Assembly (NCBI RefSeq): GCF_024385505.1
Contig: NZ_JANFLT010000005.1
Coordinates: 434,001 to 498,000, forward strand
DNA length: 64,000 nt
From: Arthrobacter zhaoxinii
GTDB lineage: Bacteria; Actinomycetota; Actinomycetes; Actinomycetales; Micrococcaceae
Direction of reading: 5' to 3'
The notes beneath the pieces were generated by a model that saw only the letters and a program-made list of their open reading frames with translations, ran no database searches and was not told the DNA's origin. A program made the position numbers and the translations under genes. Numbering within the stretch: the stretch's first letter is position 1; each line of letters begins with the position of its first letter. Shown piece after piece: positions 46,093-54,582 of the stretch.

Positions 46093-47670
46093 TCAACGGC
46101 GATTCCTGCCCGTGCGGATGTGGCCGGCGACGAGTTCGCCTATCAGGACAGCCGTGGCTGCCGGTCCGCGCCGCGGTGCCGTAGGCAGGATCGAGGTGTC
46201 CGCCACCCGGAGTCCGCGGACACCGTGGACCCGGCCGAAAGGGTCAACAACGGATTCCGGATCATCCGCCGGTCCCATCCCGGCCGTTCCGCTCATGTGC
46301 AGGGCCGTCCCCAGGCGTAACTGCATCCACTCATCAAGAAGCTCGTCCCGGGCCAGGGTGCCCGGCAACGGTTCCGTGATCCGGGCGACCAGCGGCCGGA
46401 ATGCACGCGTCGAAAGGAGGGCCACCGCCGTCCGTACCGCGTACCGCATCCGCTGCCGGTCGGATTCCACGGACAGGTAGTTGTACTCCAGCCGCGGCTG
46501 CATGTCCGGGCTGGAGGACGTAAGGGTGAGCCGGCCTCTGGCATGCTCGTCCTGGAGGGCAACCAGGAATTCCAGGTCCTCGCGGCCACTCCCTCGGCCC
46601 ACCCGCGGGTTGCCCGCTGACAGCAGATAACCCATCGGCTTCACCAGAGGCAGAATCTGCAGGTCACCCGCACCGCGCACCTGCTGCCCGCCGGCATTGA
46701 AATTCAGGGAGCTTTCCATAATCCGCGGAACCGTGGTGTCCACCACGCCCCGCCGAGGGGACCACTGAACCGCGACCTGCGGATGATCGGTAAAGCCGGC
46801 ACCCACACCGGGCCTGTCGGCTATGACCTCGATGCCGTGCGCCCGCAGGGCCGCTGCCGGCCCGATCCCCGAGAGCAGCAGCAGATGCGCCGACTGGATG
46901 GCGCCGGCGCAGAGCACTATCTCGTCGCCCCGGAGAACCGATACCTTCCCCGCGCACTCCACCTCGACGCCCACTGCACGGGCACCCTCGAAGAGGACCC
47001 GGCGGACCAGGGTCTGCCCCCGAATGGTCAGGTTCGTGGGGACGCGCCCGGACACCAGATAGGCGAGCGCTGTATTCCACCGGAGGCCTCCTGCCACGTT
47101 CATGGGTACCGGCCCGACGCCGGGTTCACCGTCGCCGTTCTTATCCGGCTCCTCGGGGAACCCGAGCTCCCGGGCGGCCTGATGGAAGGCACGGGTGACG
47201 GGGTGCGACTGCGGCGGCCGCTGCACCGGCACCGGGCCCGCCGACCCGTGTCCCGGCAGGGTTCCGAAGTCCTGGTCCGACTCGAGCGCCGCATACAGCT
47301 TCGTTGCCTCGGCAAAGGACCACGCCGGTCCGCCCACTCGGGCCCACTGGTCAAAATCCCCCTTCGGTGCACGGACAAAATAGCCCCCGTTGAGCGCCGT
47401 CGAGCCTCCGAGGATCCTGCCCCGGGCAATTGAGTACGGCCTGCCGGGAGTGAGCTCACCCAAAAAGGACCAGTTGTTGGGATGCCCGGGCATTGCGCCC
47501 TGCACAGTGCCCGCGTCCAGAAGCTCCGATGGGTACCCGGCGCGGCCTCCCGGAGCCAGACCTGCCTCAAGCAGCAGCACCCGGCGGTCCGGATCCTCAG
47601 CCACACGGGCAGCGAGGGGTGCTCCGCTGCCCCCGCCGCCCACCACAATCACGTCGTAGTGCTCCGGCAT
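46093..47670 (-). CDS. mftG: Mycofactocin-system GMC oxidoreductase
   Basis: 525-aa glucose-methanol-choline family flavoprotein. It begins YDVIVVGGGGSGAPLAARVAED, the FAD Rossmann motif, and continues with GRILGGSTALNGGYFVRAP and GALHMSGTAGMG-type C-terminal active-site residues (TALHMSGTAGMGP). MftG of this family has been linked to reoxidation of mycofactocinol and transfer of electrons to the respiratory chain. A GGGGG 6 nt upstream favours ATG 47670; ATG 47676 is the alternative. It is just downstream of mftR. Confidence 0.9.
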   Translation of the reverse strand: MPEHYDVIVVGGGGSGAPLAARVAEDPDRRVLLLEAGLAPGGRAGYPSELLDAGTVQGAMPGHPNNWSFLGELTPGRPYSIARGRILGGSTALNGGYFVRAPKGDFDQWARVGGPAWSFAEATKLYAALESDQDFGTLPGHGSAGPVPVQRPPQSHPVTRAFHQAARELGFPEEPDKNGDGEPGVGPVPMNVAGGLRWNTALAYLVSGRVPTNLTIRGQTLVRRVLFEGARAVGVEVECAGKVSVLRGDEIVLCAGAIQSAHLLLLSGIGPAAALRAHGIEVIADRPGVGAGFTDHPQVAVQWSPRRGVVDTTVPRIMESSLNFNAGGQQVRGAGDLQILPLVKPMGYLLSAGNPRVGRGSGREDLEFLVALQDEHARGRLTLTSSSPDMQPRLEYNYLSVESDRQRMRYAVRTAVALLSTRAFRPLVARITEPLPGTLARDELLDEWMQLRLGTALHMSGTAGMGPADDPESVVDPFGRVHGVRGLRVADTSILPTAPRRGPAATAVLIGELVAGHIRTGRNRR

Positions 47671-47695
47671 GTCCATCCCCCCGTGTCCGTACCGG

Positions 47696-48313
47696 CTAAA
47701 CCCCGGCCTGTCCGTCCAGAACATCAGGAAACAGCTTCAGGGATTCCTGCAGGATCCCGGTAAGTTCCGTGTCCGTTGTTTCCAGCCACTGCTCGTACGC
47801 TGCCAGGCATAACCCCAGGAGCGCCCAGGCGATCGCCTGCGGTTTGAGGCTGCCCTCCGGCAGATCCAGCCGCTTGCCCGCAAACCTGGCCACCACCCGC
47901 CGCCAGGCAGCGTACCTCAGCGTCGAGTGCGCCTGCAGCGTAGGAACGCCGAGCAGGAGTTCCATCCGCTGCCGGTGATACGGAACCTCCTCGGGCGGCA
48001 GCCGGTTGAACTCAATGACTGCGCTGCAGAGTCCGCCGGCCAGCGGCACGGTTTCCGGCAGCGAATCCAGATATCCGTCCATCCGGGCCAGGAGCTCCTC
48101 AAAGTCTCCCCACGGCAAATCGTTCTTCGACGGAAAGTACCGGAAAAAGGTCCGTCTGCCGATGCCCGCTGCAGCGGCGATCTCGTCCACGGTGACCTGG
48201 TCAAAACCCTTCCGGTCAAAGAGGACCAGCGCCGTATGGCTGAGCTCTGCCTTGGACGTGACCGGTTTCCTTCCGGCTCGTTCCGGTTTCCCCAACGCCG
48301 CTGCAGTTGCCAC
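47696..48313 (-). CDS. mftR: Mycofactocin-system TetR regulator
   Basis: 205-aa TetR protein with helix-turn-helix VTVDEIAAAAGIGRRTFFRYFPSKND (about 40-65). RRTFFRYF is the recognition helix typical of MftR. MftR represses mft genes and is released by long-chain acyl-CoA in mycobacteria. The GTG at 48313 is chosen because AGAGG lies 7 nt upstream; the longer frame to 48337 overlaps the palindrome at 48330. It sits divergent to mftA. Confidence 0.88.
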   Translation of the reverse strand: MATAAALGKPERAGRKPVTSKAELSHTALVLFDRKGFDQVTVDEIAAAAGIGRRTFFRYFPSKNDLPWGDFEELLARMDGYLDSLPETVPLAGGLCSAVIEFNRLPPEEVPYHRQRMELLLGVPTLQAHSTLRYAAWRRVVARFAGKRLDLPEGSLKPQAIAWALLGLCLAAYEQWLETTDTELTGILQESLKLFPDVLDGQAGV

Positions 48314-48329
48314 GAAATTACCTCTTCCC

Positions 48330-48348
48330 AATGGCACTCGGTGCCGTT
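48330..48348. promoter_or_regulatory. Palindromic operator between mftR and mftA
   Basis: A dyad with arms GGCAC (48333-48337) and GTGCC (48341-48345) around a 3-nt centre, extended by AA and TT on the outside, lies 16 nt before mftR and 59 nt before mftA. A single MftR site between these divergent genes would let it control both directions. Binding by MftR is inferred from position. Confidence 0.65.
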
Positions 48349-48407
48349 ACTCTCGCCGGCACACAGAGTATCGCCGCCGAAGCCGGATTCTGCCAGAAGG
48401 AGCACCC

Positions 48408-48554
48408 ATGCGAGCCGCCCAAGACCCGATTGCAACCCCGCTCACCGAAGATTCCGTCCCCGAAGGAGCCGTACGCACCGGAGCGGAACCGGAGGCAACG
48501 GAGGACCTGCTGGTGGAGGAAGTCTCCATCGACGGTATGTGCGGCGTTTACTAG
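48408..48554 (+). CDS. mftA: Mycofactocin precursor peptide
   Basis: 48-aa precursor peptide with the hallmark C-terminus IDGMCGVY. MftC decarboxylates the last Tyr (48) and cross-links it to Val (47); MftE then releases the dipeptide product. The rest is an acidic leader bound by MftB. The ATG at 48408 has AAGGAG 6 nt upstream. It is the first gene of the rightward cluster. Confidence 0.97.
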   Translation: MRAAQDPIATPLTEDSVPEGAVRTGAEPEATEDLLVEEVSIDGMCGVY

Positions 48555-48566
48555 GGCCGGCGCGGA

Positions 48567-48842
48567 ATGCAGATGTTTGATCTCAACCGCCCCTGGCGGC
48601 TGCACCCCCAGGTCTCGGTCCGTCCGGAACCTTTCGGCGCGCTGCTGTACCACTTCGGCACCCGCCGGCTGTCCTTCCTCAAGGACAGGACCCTCCTGGC
48701 GGTCGTGCAGCAGCTGCGCACTGAACCGACTGCCGGCGCGGCCTGCACATCGGCCGGCGTCGGCCCCGCGGACCTCCCCCGCTACCAGCGGGCCCTGGGC
48801 GCACTGGCCTCCTCAAATATGGTGATCGAGAGGACGCCATGA
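48567..48842 (+). CDS. mftB: Mycofactocin biosynthesis chaperone (PqqD-like)
   Basis: 91-aa protein of the RiPP recognition element fold. FDLNRPWRLHPQVSVRPEPFGALLYHFGTRRLSFLKD is the MftB N-terminal signature. It binds the MftA leader and delivers it to MftC. The stop overlaps the mftC start (ATGA), a sign of coupling. ATG 48567 is used; ATG 48573 is a possible alternative. Confidence 0.94.
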   Translation: MQMFDLNRPWRLHPQVSVRPEPFGALLYHFGTRRLSFLKDRTLLAVVQQLRTEPTAGAACTSAGVGPADLPRYQRALGALASSNMVIERTP

Positions 48843-50101
48843 CGGTGCTTTCCACTCCCCGGCCGGGAACCCTGGTCGATCTGTTCGAGACCGGCCTCGA
48901 CGCCCCGATCTGCCTCACCTGGGAACTTACCTATGCCTGCAACCTCTCCTGTGTCCACTGCCTCTCCAGCTCCGGCCGGCGGGACCCCCGGGAACTGACC
49001 ACCCAGGAGTGCAAGGCAGTGATCGACGAACTCGAACGAATGCAGGTGTTCTACGTGAACATCGGCGGCGGGGAGCCCACGGTCCGCCCGGACTTCTGGG
49101 AACTCGTCGACTACGCCACCGCCCACCACGTGGGCGTGAAGTTTTCGACCAACGGCGTGAAGATCACCCCCGAGGTGGCCGCCCGGCTGGCGGCGAGCGA
49201 CTACGTCGACGTGCAGATTTCGCTTGACGGGGCCACCGCGGACGTCAACGACGACGTCCGCGGTCCCGGTTCGTTCGACACGGCGCTCCGTGCCATGCAG
49301 AACATGGCCGACGCAGGGTTCACCGGCTTCAAGATCTCCGTTGTCTGCACACGGCAGAACATTCCCCAGCTGGACCGGTTCAAGGCCATTGCGGACAAGT
49401 ACCAGGCCCAGCTGCGCCTGACCCGGCTGCGGCCCTCCGGCCGCGGCGCCGACGTCTGGGACGACCTGCATCCCACGGCCGCGCAGCAGCGGGAACTCTA
49501 CGACTGGCTGGTGGAACACGGCGAGGACGTGCTTACCGGTGATTCCTTCTTCCATCTGTCCGCGTACGGCGGATCCCTGCCGGGGCTGAACATGTGCGGT
49601 GCCGGCCGGGTGGTCTGCCTGATCGATCCGGTGGGAGACGTCTACGCCTGCCCCTTTGCCATCCACGACGAGTTCCTGGCCGGCAGCATCCGCAATCCCG
49701 GCGGGTTCTCCGAGGTATGGCGGCACTCGGAGCTCTTTACCCGGCTGCGCTCCCCGCAGACCGGCGGGGCCTGCTCCGGTTGCCCGTTCTTCGACACCTG
49801 CCGCGGCGGGTGCATGGCGGCCAAGTTCTTCACGGGGCTGCCGCTGGACGGGCCGGATCCGGAGTGCGTCCGCGGACTGGGCGAGGCGGCCCTCGAGGCC
49901 CGGGCGGGGGAAGCCCTGCCCCGTCCCGACGGAGACCATTCCCACCGCACCGCTCCCCCGCGGCCCCGGAGCGGTGCCGTTCCGGTCACCATTTCCCGGC
50001 GCCGGCCCGCTGCCGCGCCGGTCAGTGCCTGTGCTGAAGATCCGCTCGCAGGCTTCAACCCTGCTGAACCATCGGGCTGCGGCGGGAGCTGCGGCACCTA
50101 A
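48839..50101 (+). CDS. mftC: Mycofactocin radical SAM maturase
   Basis: 420-aa radical SAM protein. The iron-sulfur cluster motif CxxxCxxC is C34-C38-C41, followed by NIGGGEPTVRPDFW. The C-terminal SPASM part carries CGAGRVVC, a further ACPF and CSGCPFFDTCRGGCMA, ligands of two more clusters. It decarboxylates the MftA tyrosine and makes the Val-Tyr cross-link. The last 70 residues are Pro/Arg-rich and ends GCGGSCGT, more variable than the core. Confidence 0.97.
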   Translation: MTVLSTPRPGTLVDLFETGLDAPICLTWELTYACNLSCVHCLSSSGRRDPRELTTQECKAVIDELERMQVFYVNIGGGEPTVRPDFWELVDYATAHHVGVKFSTNGVKITPEVAARLAASDYVDVQISLDGATADVNDDVRGPGSFDTALRAMQNMADAGFTGFKISVVCTRQNIPQLDRFKAIADKYQAQLRLTRLRPSGRGADVWDDLHPTAAQQRELYDWLVEHGEDVLTGDSFFHLSAYGGSLPGLNMCGAGRVVCLIDPVGDVYACPFAIHDEFLAGSIRNPGGFSEVWRHSELFTRLRSPQTGGACSGCPFFDTCRGGCMAAKFFTGLPLDGPDPECVRGLGEAALEARAGEALPRPDGDHSHRTAPPRPRSGAVPVTISRRRPAAAPVSACAEDPLAGFNPAEPSGCGGSCGT

Positions 50102-50151
50102 GGTCCGGGCCGCACCCGGCGGCCCGCCGCAAAAGAAAGAAGGTACACGCA

Positions 50152-50982
50152 ATGGGGCGTGTTGAAGGCAAAGTCGCATTCATTACCGGAGCCGCCCGCG
50201 GTCAGGGCCGCAGCCATGCGCTGCGGCTCGCGCAGGAGGGGGCGGACATCATCGCCGTCGACATCTGCGGCCAGGTGGACACCGTGCACTATCCCATGGC
50301 TACCCCTGAGGATCTGGCGCAGACCGTCAAGGATGTGGAGGCACTGGACCGCCGCATCGTGGCTATCGAAGCCGACGTCAGGGATTACGGCACGCTCAAG
50401 GCGGCGGTCGACGACGGCGTGGCCCAGCTGGGCCGGCTGGACATCGTCAGTGCCAACGCCGGGATAGCGGGCTTCGGCGCCGTCGAAGAGCTGACTGACG
50501 AGGAATGGCGGGACATGCTGGACATCAACCTGACCGGTGTCTGGCACACGGCGAAGGCCGCCATCCCCCACCTGCGGGCCGGCGGCAACGGCGGATCCAT
50601 CATTCTCACCAGCTCCACCGCCGGACTGATGGGCATTGGAAACCTTGCGCACTACGTGTCGGCAAAGCACGGCGTCGTCGGGTTGATGCGCGCGCTGGCG
50701 CTCGAACTCGCGCCGGACATGATCCGGGTCAATTCGGTTCACCCCACGAGCGTGGACACGGACATGATCCACAACAGTGCCACCTACAACCTCTTCGCAC
50801 CCGATCTGGACAATCCGACACGGGAGCAGATCGGGGAACGTTTCCAGGCCCTGAATGTGCTGCCGATCAAGTGGGTGGACGCGGTGGATATCTCCAACGC
50901 CGTCCTGTTCCTCGCCTCCGACGAAGCGCGGTACATCACGGGCGTGACCCTGCCCGTCGACGCTGGATCCACCGCCAAGTAA
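50152..50982 (+). CDS. Mycofactocin-coupled SDR family oxidoreductase (copy 1)
   Basis: 276-aa SDR of the mycofactocin-associated type. TGAARGQGRSH binds NAD, and an insertion after AVDIC (YPMATPEDLAQTVKDVEALDRRI) is the mark of this subfamily, which holds its NAD firmly and passes electrons to mycofactocin. Catalytic Ser and Tyr-Lys lie in ILTSSTAGLMG and YVSAKHG. It is the most different from copies 2 and 3. AAAGAAGG ribosome-binding site. It should oxidise an alcohol of unknown identity. Confidence 0.92.
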   Translation: MGRVEGKVAFITGAARGQGRSHALRLAQEGADIIAVDICGQVDTVHYPMATPEDLAQTVKDVEALDRRIVAIEADVRDYGTLKAAVDDGVAQLGRLDIVSANAGIAGFGAVEELTDEEWRDMLDINLTGVWHTAKAAIPHLRAGGNGGSIILTSSTAGLMGIGNLAHYVSAKHGVVGLMRALALELAPDMIRVNSVHPTSVDTDMIHNSATYNLFAPDLDNPTREQIGERFQALNVLPIKWVDAVDISNAVLFLASDEARYITGVTLPVDAGSTAK

Positions 50983-51010
50983 CCCTTTCGACCATCAGAG
51001 GAGGCATGCC

Positions 51011-51823
51011 ATGGGGCGTGTAGAAGGAAAAGTCGCTTTTATTACCGGAGCTGCCCGCGGGCAGGGCCGCAGCCATGCAGTCCGGCTGGCGCAGGAGGGC
51101 GCGGACATCATCGCCGTGGACCTCTGCGACACCCTGCCGGGGGTCGGCTACCCGTCCGCCACGGAGGAAGACCTGGCCCAGACCGTCAAGGAAGTCGAGG
51201 CACTCGACCGGCGCATCATCGCCGCCAAAGCCGACGTCCGGGACCGCGGCGCCCTGCAGAAAGCCATCGAGACAGGCGTCGCGGAGCTCGGCCGGCTGGA
51301 CATTGTGGTGGCCAACGCCGGCATCTGCATCATGAAGCCGTGGAACGAGGTCACCCCGGAAATCTGGAACGACACCGTGGGCACCAACCTGACCGGAGTC
51401 TGGAACACGGTACAGCTGGCGGCGCCGCACCTGGTGGAAGCCGGCGGCGGCTCCATCATCCTCACCAGCTCCGCCGCGGGCCTGAAGGGACTGCCGTTCC
51501 TGACCCCCTATGTCGCCGCCAAGCACGGCGTGGTGGGCATCATGCGTGCCTTCGCCACGGAGCTGGCCGAGCACAACATCCGGGTCAACACGGTCCATCC
51601 CACCGGCGTCGACACGGCGATGGCGTCCGGCGACGGAATGGCGGCCATGGGCGCAATGCTGGAGGCCCACCCGCGGATCGGCGGCATGATGACCAACCTG
51701 CTGCCGGTGGACATCACGCAGCCGGTGGACATATCCAACGCCGTCCTTTTCCTGGCCTCGGATGAGGCCCGCTACGTCACCTCGCTCGCGATGACGGTCG
51801 ACGCCGGCAACACCCAGTACTAA
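51011..51823 (+). CDS. Mycofactocin-coupled SDR family oxidoreductase (copy 2)
   Basis: 270-aa SDR of the same type: TGAARGQGRSH, then AVDLCDTL and a YPSATEEDLAQTVKEVEALDRRI insertion, NAG motif VVANAGI, catalytic LTSSAAG and YVAAKHG. Its closest relative is copy 3 at 51856; long blocks (WNTVQLAAPHLVEAGGGSII) are identical. The pair points to a recent tandem duplication, with changes concentrated in the substrate-lid region (about 195-230). Confidence 0.92.
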   Translation: MGRVEGKVAFITGAARGQGRSHAVRLAQEGADIIAVDLCDTLPGVGYPSATEEDLAQTVKEVEALDRRIIAAKADVRDRGALQKAIETGVAELGRLDIVVANAGICIMKPWNEVTPEIWNDTVGTNLTGVWNTVQLAAPHLVEAGGGSIILTSSAAGLKGLPFLTPYVAAKHGVVGIMRAFATELAEHNIRVNTVHPTGVDTAMASGDGMAAMGAMLEAHPRIGGMMTNLLPVDITQPVDISNAVLFLASDEARYVTSLAMTVDAGNTQY

Positions 51824-51855
51824 CCAACCAACCGAATCGTCGAAAGGAGCGCGTC

Positions 51856-52668
51856 ATGGGGCGTGTGCAGGGAAAAGTTGCTTTGGTCACGGGGGCGGCC
51901 AGGGGTCAGGGCCGCAGCCACGCCATCCGGCTGGCGCAGGAGGGCGCGGACATCATTGCCGTGGACCTCTGCGACTCCGTGCGGGGCGTAAGGTACCCGG
52001 CTGCGACCGAGGAGGACCTCGCGCAGACGGCCAAGGAAGTCGAAGCCCTGGACCGGCGTGTCGTCGCGGTCAAGGCGGATGTCCGGGACCGGGGCGCCCT
52101 GCAGAGCGCCATCGATGCGGGTGCGGCGGAGCTGGGCAGGCTGGATATCGTGGTGGCCAATGCGGGCATCATGATCATGCGGCCGTGGGACCAGACAACC
52201 CAGGACATCTGGGATGACACCGTGGGAATCAATCTCACCGGTGTCTGGAACACCGTGCAGCTGGCCGCCCCGCATCTGGTGGAGGCCGGCGGCGGTTCGA
52301 TCATCCTCACCAGTTCCGCCGCGGGGCTGAAGGGACTGCCGTTCCTGGCGCCTTATGTCGCCGCCAAGCACGGCGTGGTGGGACTGATGCGGGCCTTTGC
52401 CACGGAGCTTGCCGAACACCATATCCGGGTCAATTCCATCCACCCCACCGGGGTGATGACTCCCATGATCAGCGGTGAGGACATGCAGTCCTTTCCCGTC
52501 TGGCTGGAGGAGCACGCCCGGCTGGGCGGCATGTCGACCAACCTGCTGGACGTCCAGGCGGTCCAGCCGGCGGATATTTCCAATGCGGTGTTGTTCCTGG
52601 CCTCCGACGAGGCCCGCTACGTCACGTCCCTGGCCATGACCGTGGATGCAGGGGTTACCCAGTACTGA
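51856..52668 (+). CDS. Mycofactocin-coupled SDR family oxidoreductase (copy 3)
   Basis: 270-aa SDR, with ALVTGAARGQGRSH, AVDLCDSV, YPAATEEDLAQTAKEVEALDRRV and YVAAKHG. Nearly the same as copy 2 apart from the N-terminal strand, the loop after NAG and the lid (VMTPMISGEDMQSF). An AAAGGAG ribosome-binding site lies 7 nt upstream of the ATG. It probably works on a related alcohol with a different fit. Confidence 0.92.
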   Translation: MGRVQGKVALVTGAARGQGRSHAIRLAQEGADIIAVDLCDSVRGVRYPAATEEDLAQTAKEVEALDRRVVAVKADVRDRGALQSAIDAGAAELGRLDIVVANAGIMIMRPWDQTTQDIWDDTVGINLTGVWNTVQLAAPHLVEAGGGSIILTSSAAGLKGLPFLAPYVAAKHGVVGLMRAFATELAEHHIRVNSIHPTGVMTPMISGEDMQSFPVWLEEHARLGGMSTNLLDVQAVQPADISNAVLFLASDEARYVTSLAMTVDAGVTQY

Positions 52669-52705
52669 ACAGACCGGCAACACACTCCCAGGAAAGGAAA
52701 GCACC

Positions 52706-53545
52706 ATGGGAAACCTTGACGGAAAAGTAGCGTTTATCACCGGCGCAGCCCGCGGCCAGGGGCGGGCGCACGCCCTGCGGCTGGCCCGCGAGGGGGCGGA
52801 CATCATCGCCGTCGATCTCTGCGGGCCGGTGGAGACCGTGACCGAGTTCTATCCCCCGGCAACCCCGGAGGATCTGAAGGAAACCACGCGCCAGGTCGAA
52901 GCTCTGGACCGGCGCATTGTCGCGGTCGAGGCCGACGTCCGCGACATCGAGGCGCTGACTGCGGCGGTGAACGACGGGGTCGCGCAGCTGGGCCGGCTGG
53001 ACATCGTGGTGGCCAACGCCGGAATCTTCACCTTCGGTCCCGCCACCCACAAGGTCGACGAACAGTCCTGGCAGGACCTGATGGACATCAACGTCACCGG
53101 CGTCTGGCACACCTACAAGGCGGCCGCCGAGCACCTGATCGCGTCCGGACCCGGCGGCTCCGTCGTCATCATTTCCTCGCTGGCCGGGTTCAAGGGGCTG
53201 GCAAACGTCGCGGCGTACACCACCACCAAGCATGCGGTTGTGGGCCTGATGAAGGTGCTTGCCAACGAGCTCGGCCCGTACGGGATCCGGGTCAACACCA
53301 TCCACCCGAACTCCGTGGACACCCCCATGGTGAAGAACCGGAAGACCTACCAGTTGTTCCGGCCCGAACTGGATGATCCGCAGGCCGCGGACGCCGAAGC
53401 GGCATTCGCGGGCACCAATCCCATGGGCAAGGCATGGATTGAGCCCGAGCATGTGTCCAACGCCGTGGCGTGGCTGGCCTCCGACCAGTCCTACTACGTC
53501 TCCGGCGGCCAGATCCCGGTCGACGCCGGCGGCGCCGTCCACTGA
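52706..53545 (+). CDS. Mycofactocin-coupled SDR family oxidoreductase (copy 4)
   Basis: 279-aa SDR of the mycofactocin type, with TGAARGQGRAH, AVDLCGPV and a longer insertion (EFYPPATPEDLKETTRQVEALDRRI). The active site is ISSLAGF with YTTTKHA. ATG 52706 with GGAAAGGAA upstream is chosen; the frame to 52646 overlaps copy 3. It is more distant from copies 2 and 3 and probably has another substrate. Confidence 0.92.
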   Translation: MGNLDGKVAFITGAARGQGRAHALRLAREGADIIAVDLCGPVETVTEFYPPATPEDLKETTRQVEALDRRIVAVEADVRDIEALTAAVNDGVAQLGRLDIVVANAGIFTFGPATHKVDEQSWQDLMDINVTGVWHTYKAAAEHLIASGPGGSVVIISSLAGFKGLANVAAYTTTKHAVVGLMKVLANELGPYGIRVNTIHPNSVDTPMVKNRKTYQLFRPELDDPQAADAEAAFAGTNPMGKAWIEPEHVSNAVAWLASDQSYYVSGGQIPVDAGGAVH

Positions 53546-53565
53546 CCGGCCGGGAAAGGAACCCT

Positions 53566-54477
53566 GTGCAGACCACGGATATCGGGGCCACCCGGGACCG
53601 CATCGCCGCGCACCTCGTCGGCCGTGAGCGTGAGCTGGAACTTACGCTCGCGGCCGTCGCGGCCGGCCGCGACATTGTCCTGGAGGGCCCTCCGGGCACC
53701 AGCAAGACCACCATGCTCAAGGCCATCACGGCAGAATGGGGCATTCCACTGCTCTTCGTCGAGGGGAACGCGGATCTGACCCCGGCCAAACTCGTAGGAC
53801 ACCACAACCCGGCACGGGTACTGCGCGAGGACTACAGCGCCGACAACTTCGTAGCAGGCCCCCTGGTGGAAGCAATGCAGACCGGCGGATTCCTGTACAT
53901 CGAGGAGTTCAACCGGGCTCCGGAAGACACACTGAATACGCTGCTGGCTGCCATGGCGGACCGTTCCATTGCGGTCCCGCGCGTCGGCAGCATCCCGGCC
54001 AAGGACACCTTCCGGGTCATCGCGTCCATGAATCCCTACGACAACCAGGGCACCACCCGGCTTTCCACTTCCGTGCATGACCGGTTGAACCGGCTAGCCG
54101 TCGGCTATCAGGACGACGACGCCGAACGCGGCATCGTGGCCCTGCGCACCGCCGCGCCGGGGGCGCTTGGAGAAGCGCTCATCGCCGATGCCGTGGCGCT
54201 GACGCGCGCCACCCGGGACCATCCGGATATCCGCCAGGGCTCCAGCGTGCGCGGCGCCATCGACTGCGTGCTGGTGTCCGGCCAGCTCGCCGGCCTCCGC
54301 GGGATCACCGACCCCGGCGACGCCGGCTACCGCGAGTTGGTCTACGACGCGATGACAGTCTGCCTCTCCGGACGCATCCACCTGGACGAAGCCGCCGAGA
54401 CGACTCCGGAACGGGTGCTGCGGGAGATCTGGGAGGACCACTTCATCCTTCATCCTGCGGCGGCGGCACCCGGTTGA
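53566..54477 (+). CDS. MoxR-family AAA+ ATPase inside the mycofactocin cluster
   Basis: 303-aa AAA+ protein from GTG 53566 (AAAGGA 7 nt upstream). Walker A GPPGTSKT (41-48), GPLVEAMQTGGFLYIEEFNRAPEDTLNTLL as Walker B and MoxR signature, sensor 1 MNPYDNQGTTRL. MoxR ATPases work with VWA proteins to insert metals or activate enzymes, as with methanol dehydrogenase and CO dehydrogenase. It starts 20 nt after SDR copy 4 and the VWA partner follows. Not a known mycofactocin biosynthesis gene. Confidence 0.9.
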   Translation: MQTTDIGATRDRIAAHLVGRERELELTLAAVAAGRDIVLEGPPGTSKTTMLKAITAEWGIPLLFVEGNADLTPAKLVGHHNPARVLREDYSADNFVAGPLVEAMQTGGFLYIEEFNRAPEDTLNTLLAAMADRSIAVPRVGSIPAKDTFRVIASMNPYDNQGTTRLSTSVHDRLNRLAVGYQDDDAERGIVALRTAAPGALGEALIADAVALTRATRDHPDIRQGSSVRGAIDCVLVSGQLAGLRGITDPGDAGYRELVYDAMTVCLSGRIHLDEAAETTPERVLREIWEDHFILHPAAAAPG

Positions 54478-54582
54478 AGAGAAGTTTCCGCCGATTCGCC
54501 GGTATCCCGCCGCACCGGACGCCGACCCGAACGGCGCCCGCCGTTGCGCCGTGCCCCCAAACAGCTGACCGAGGATCCCGCC

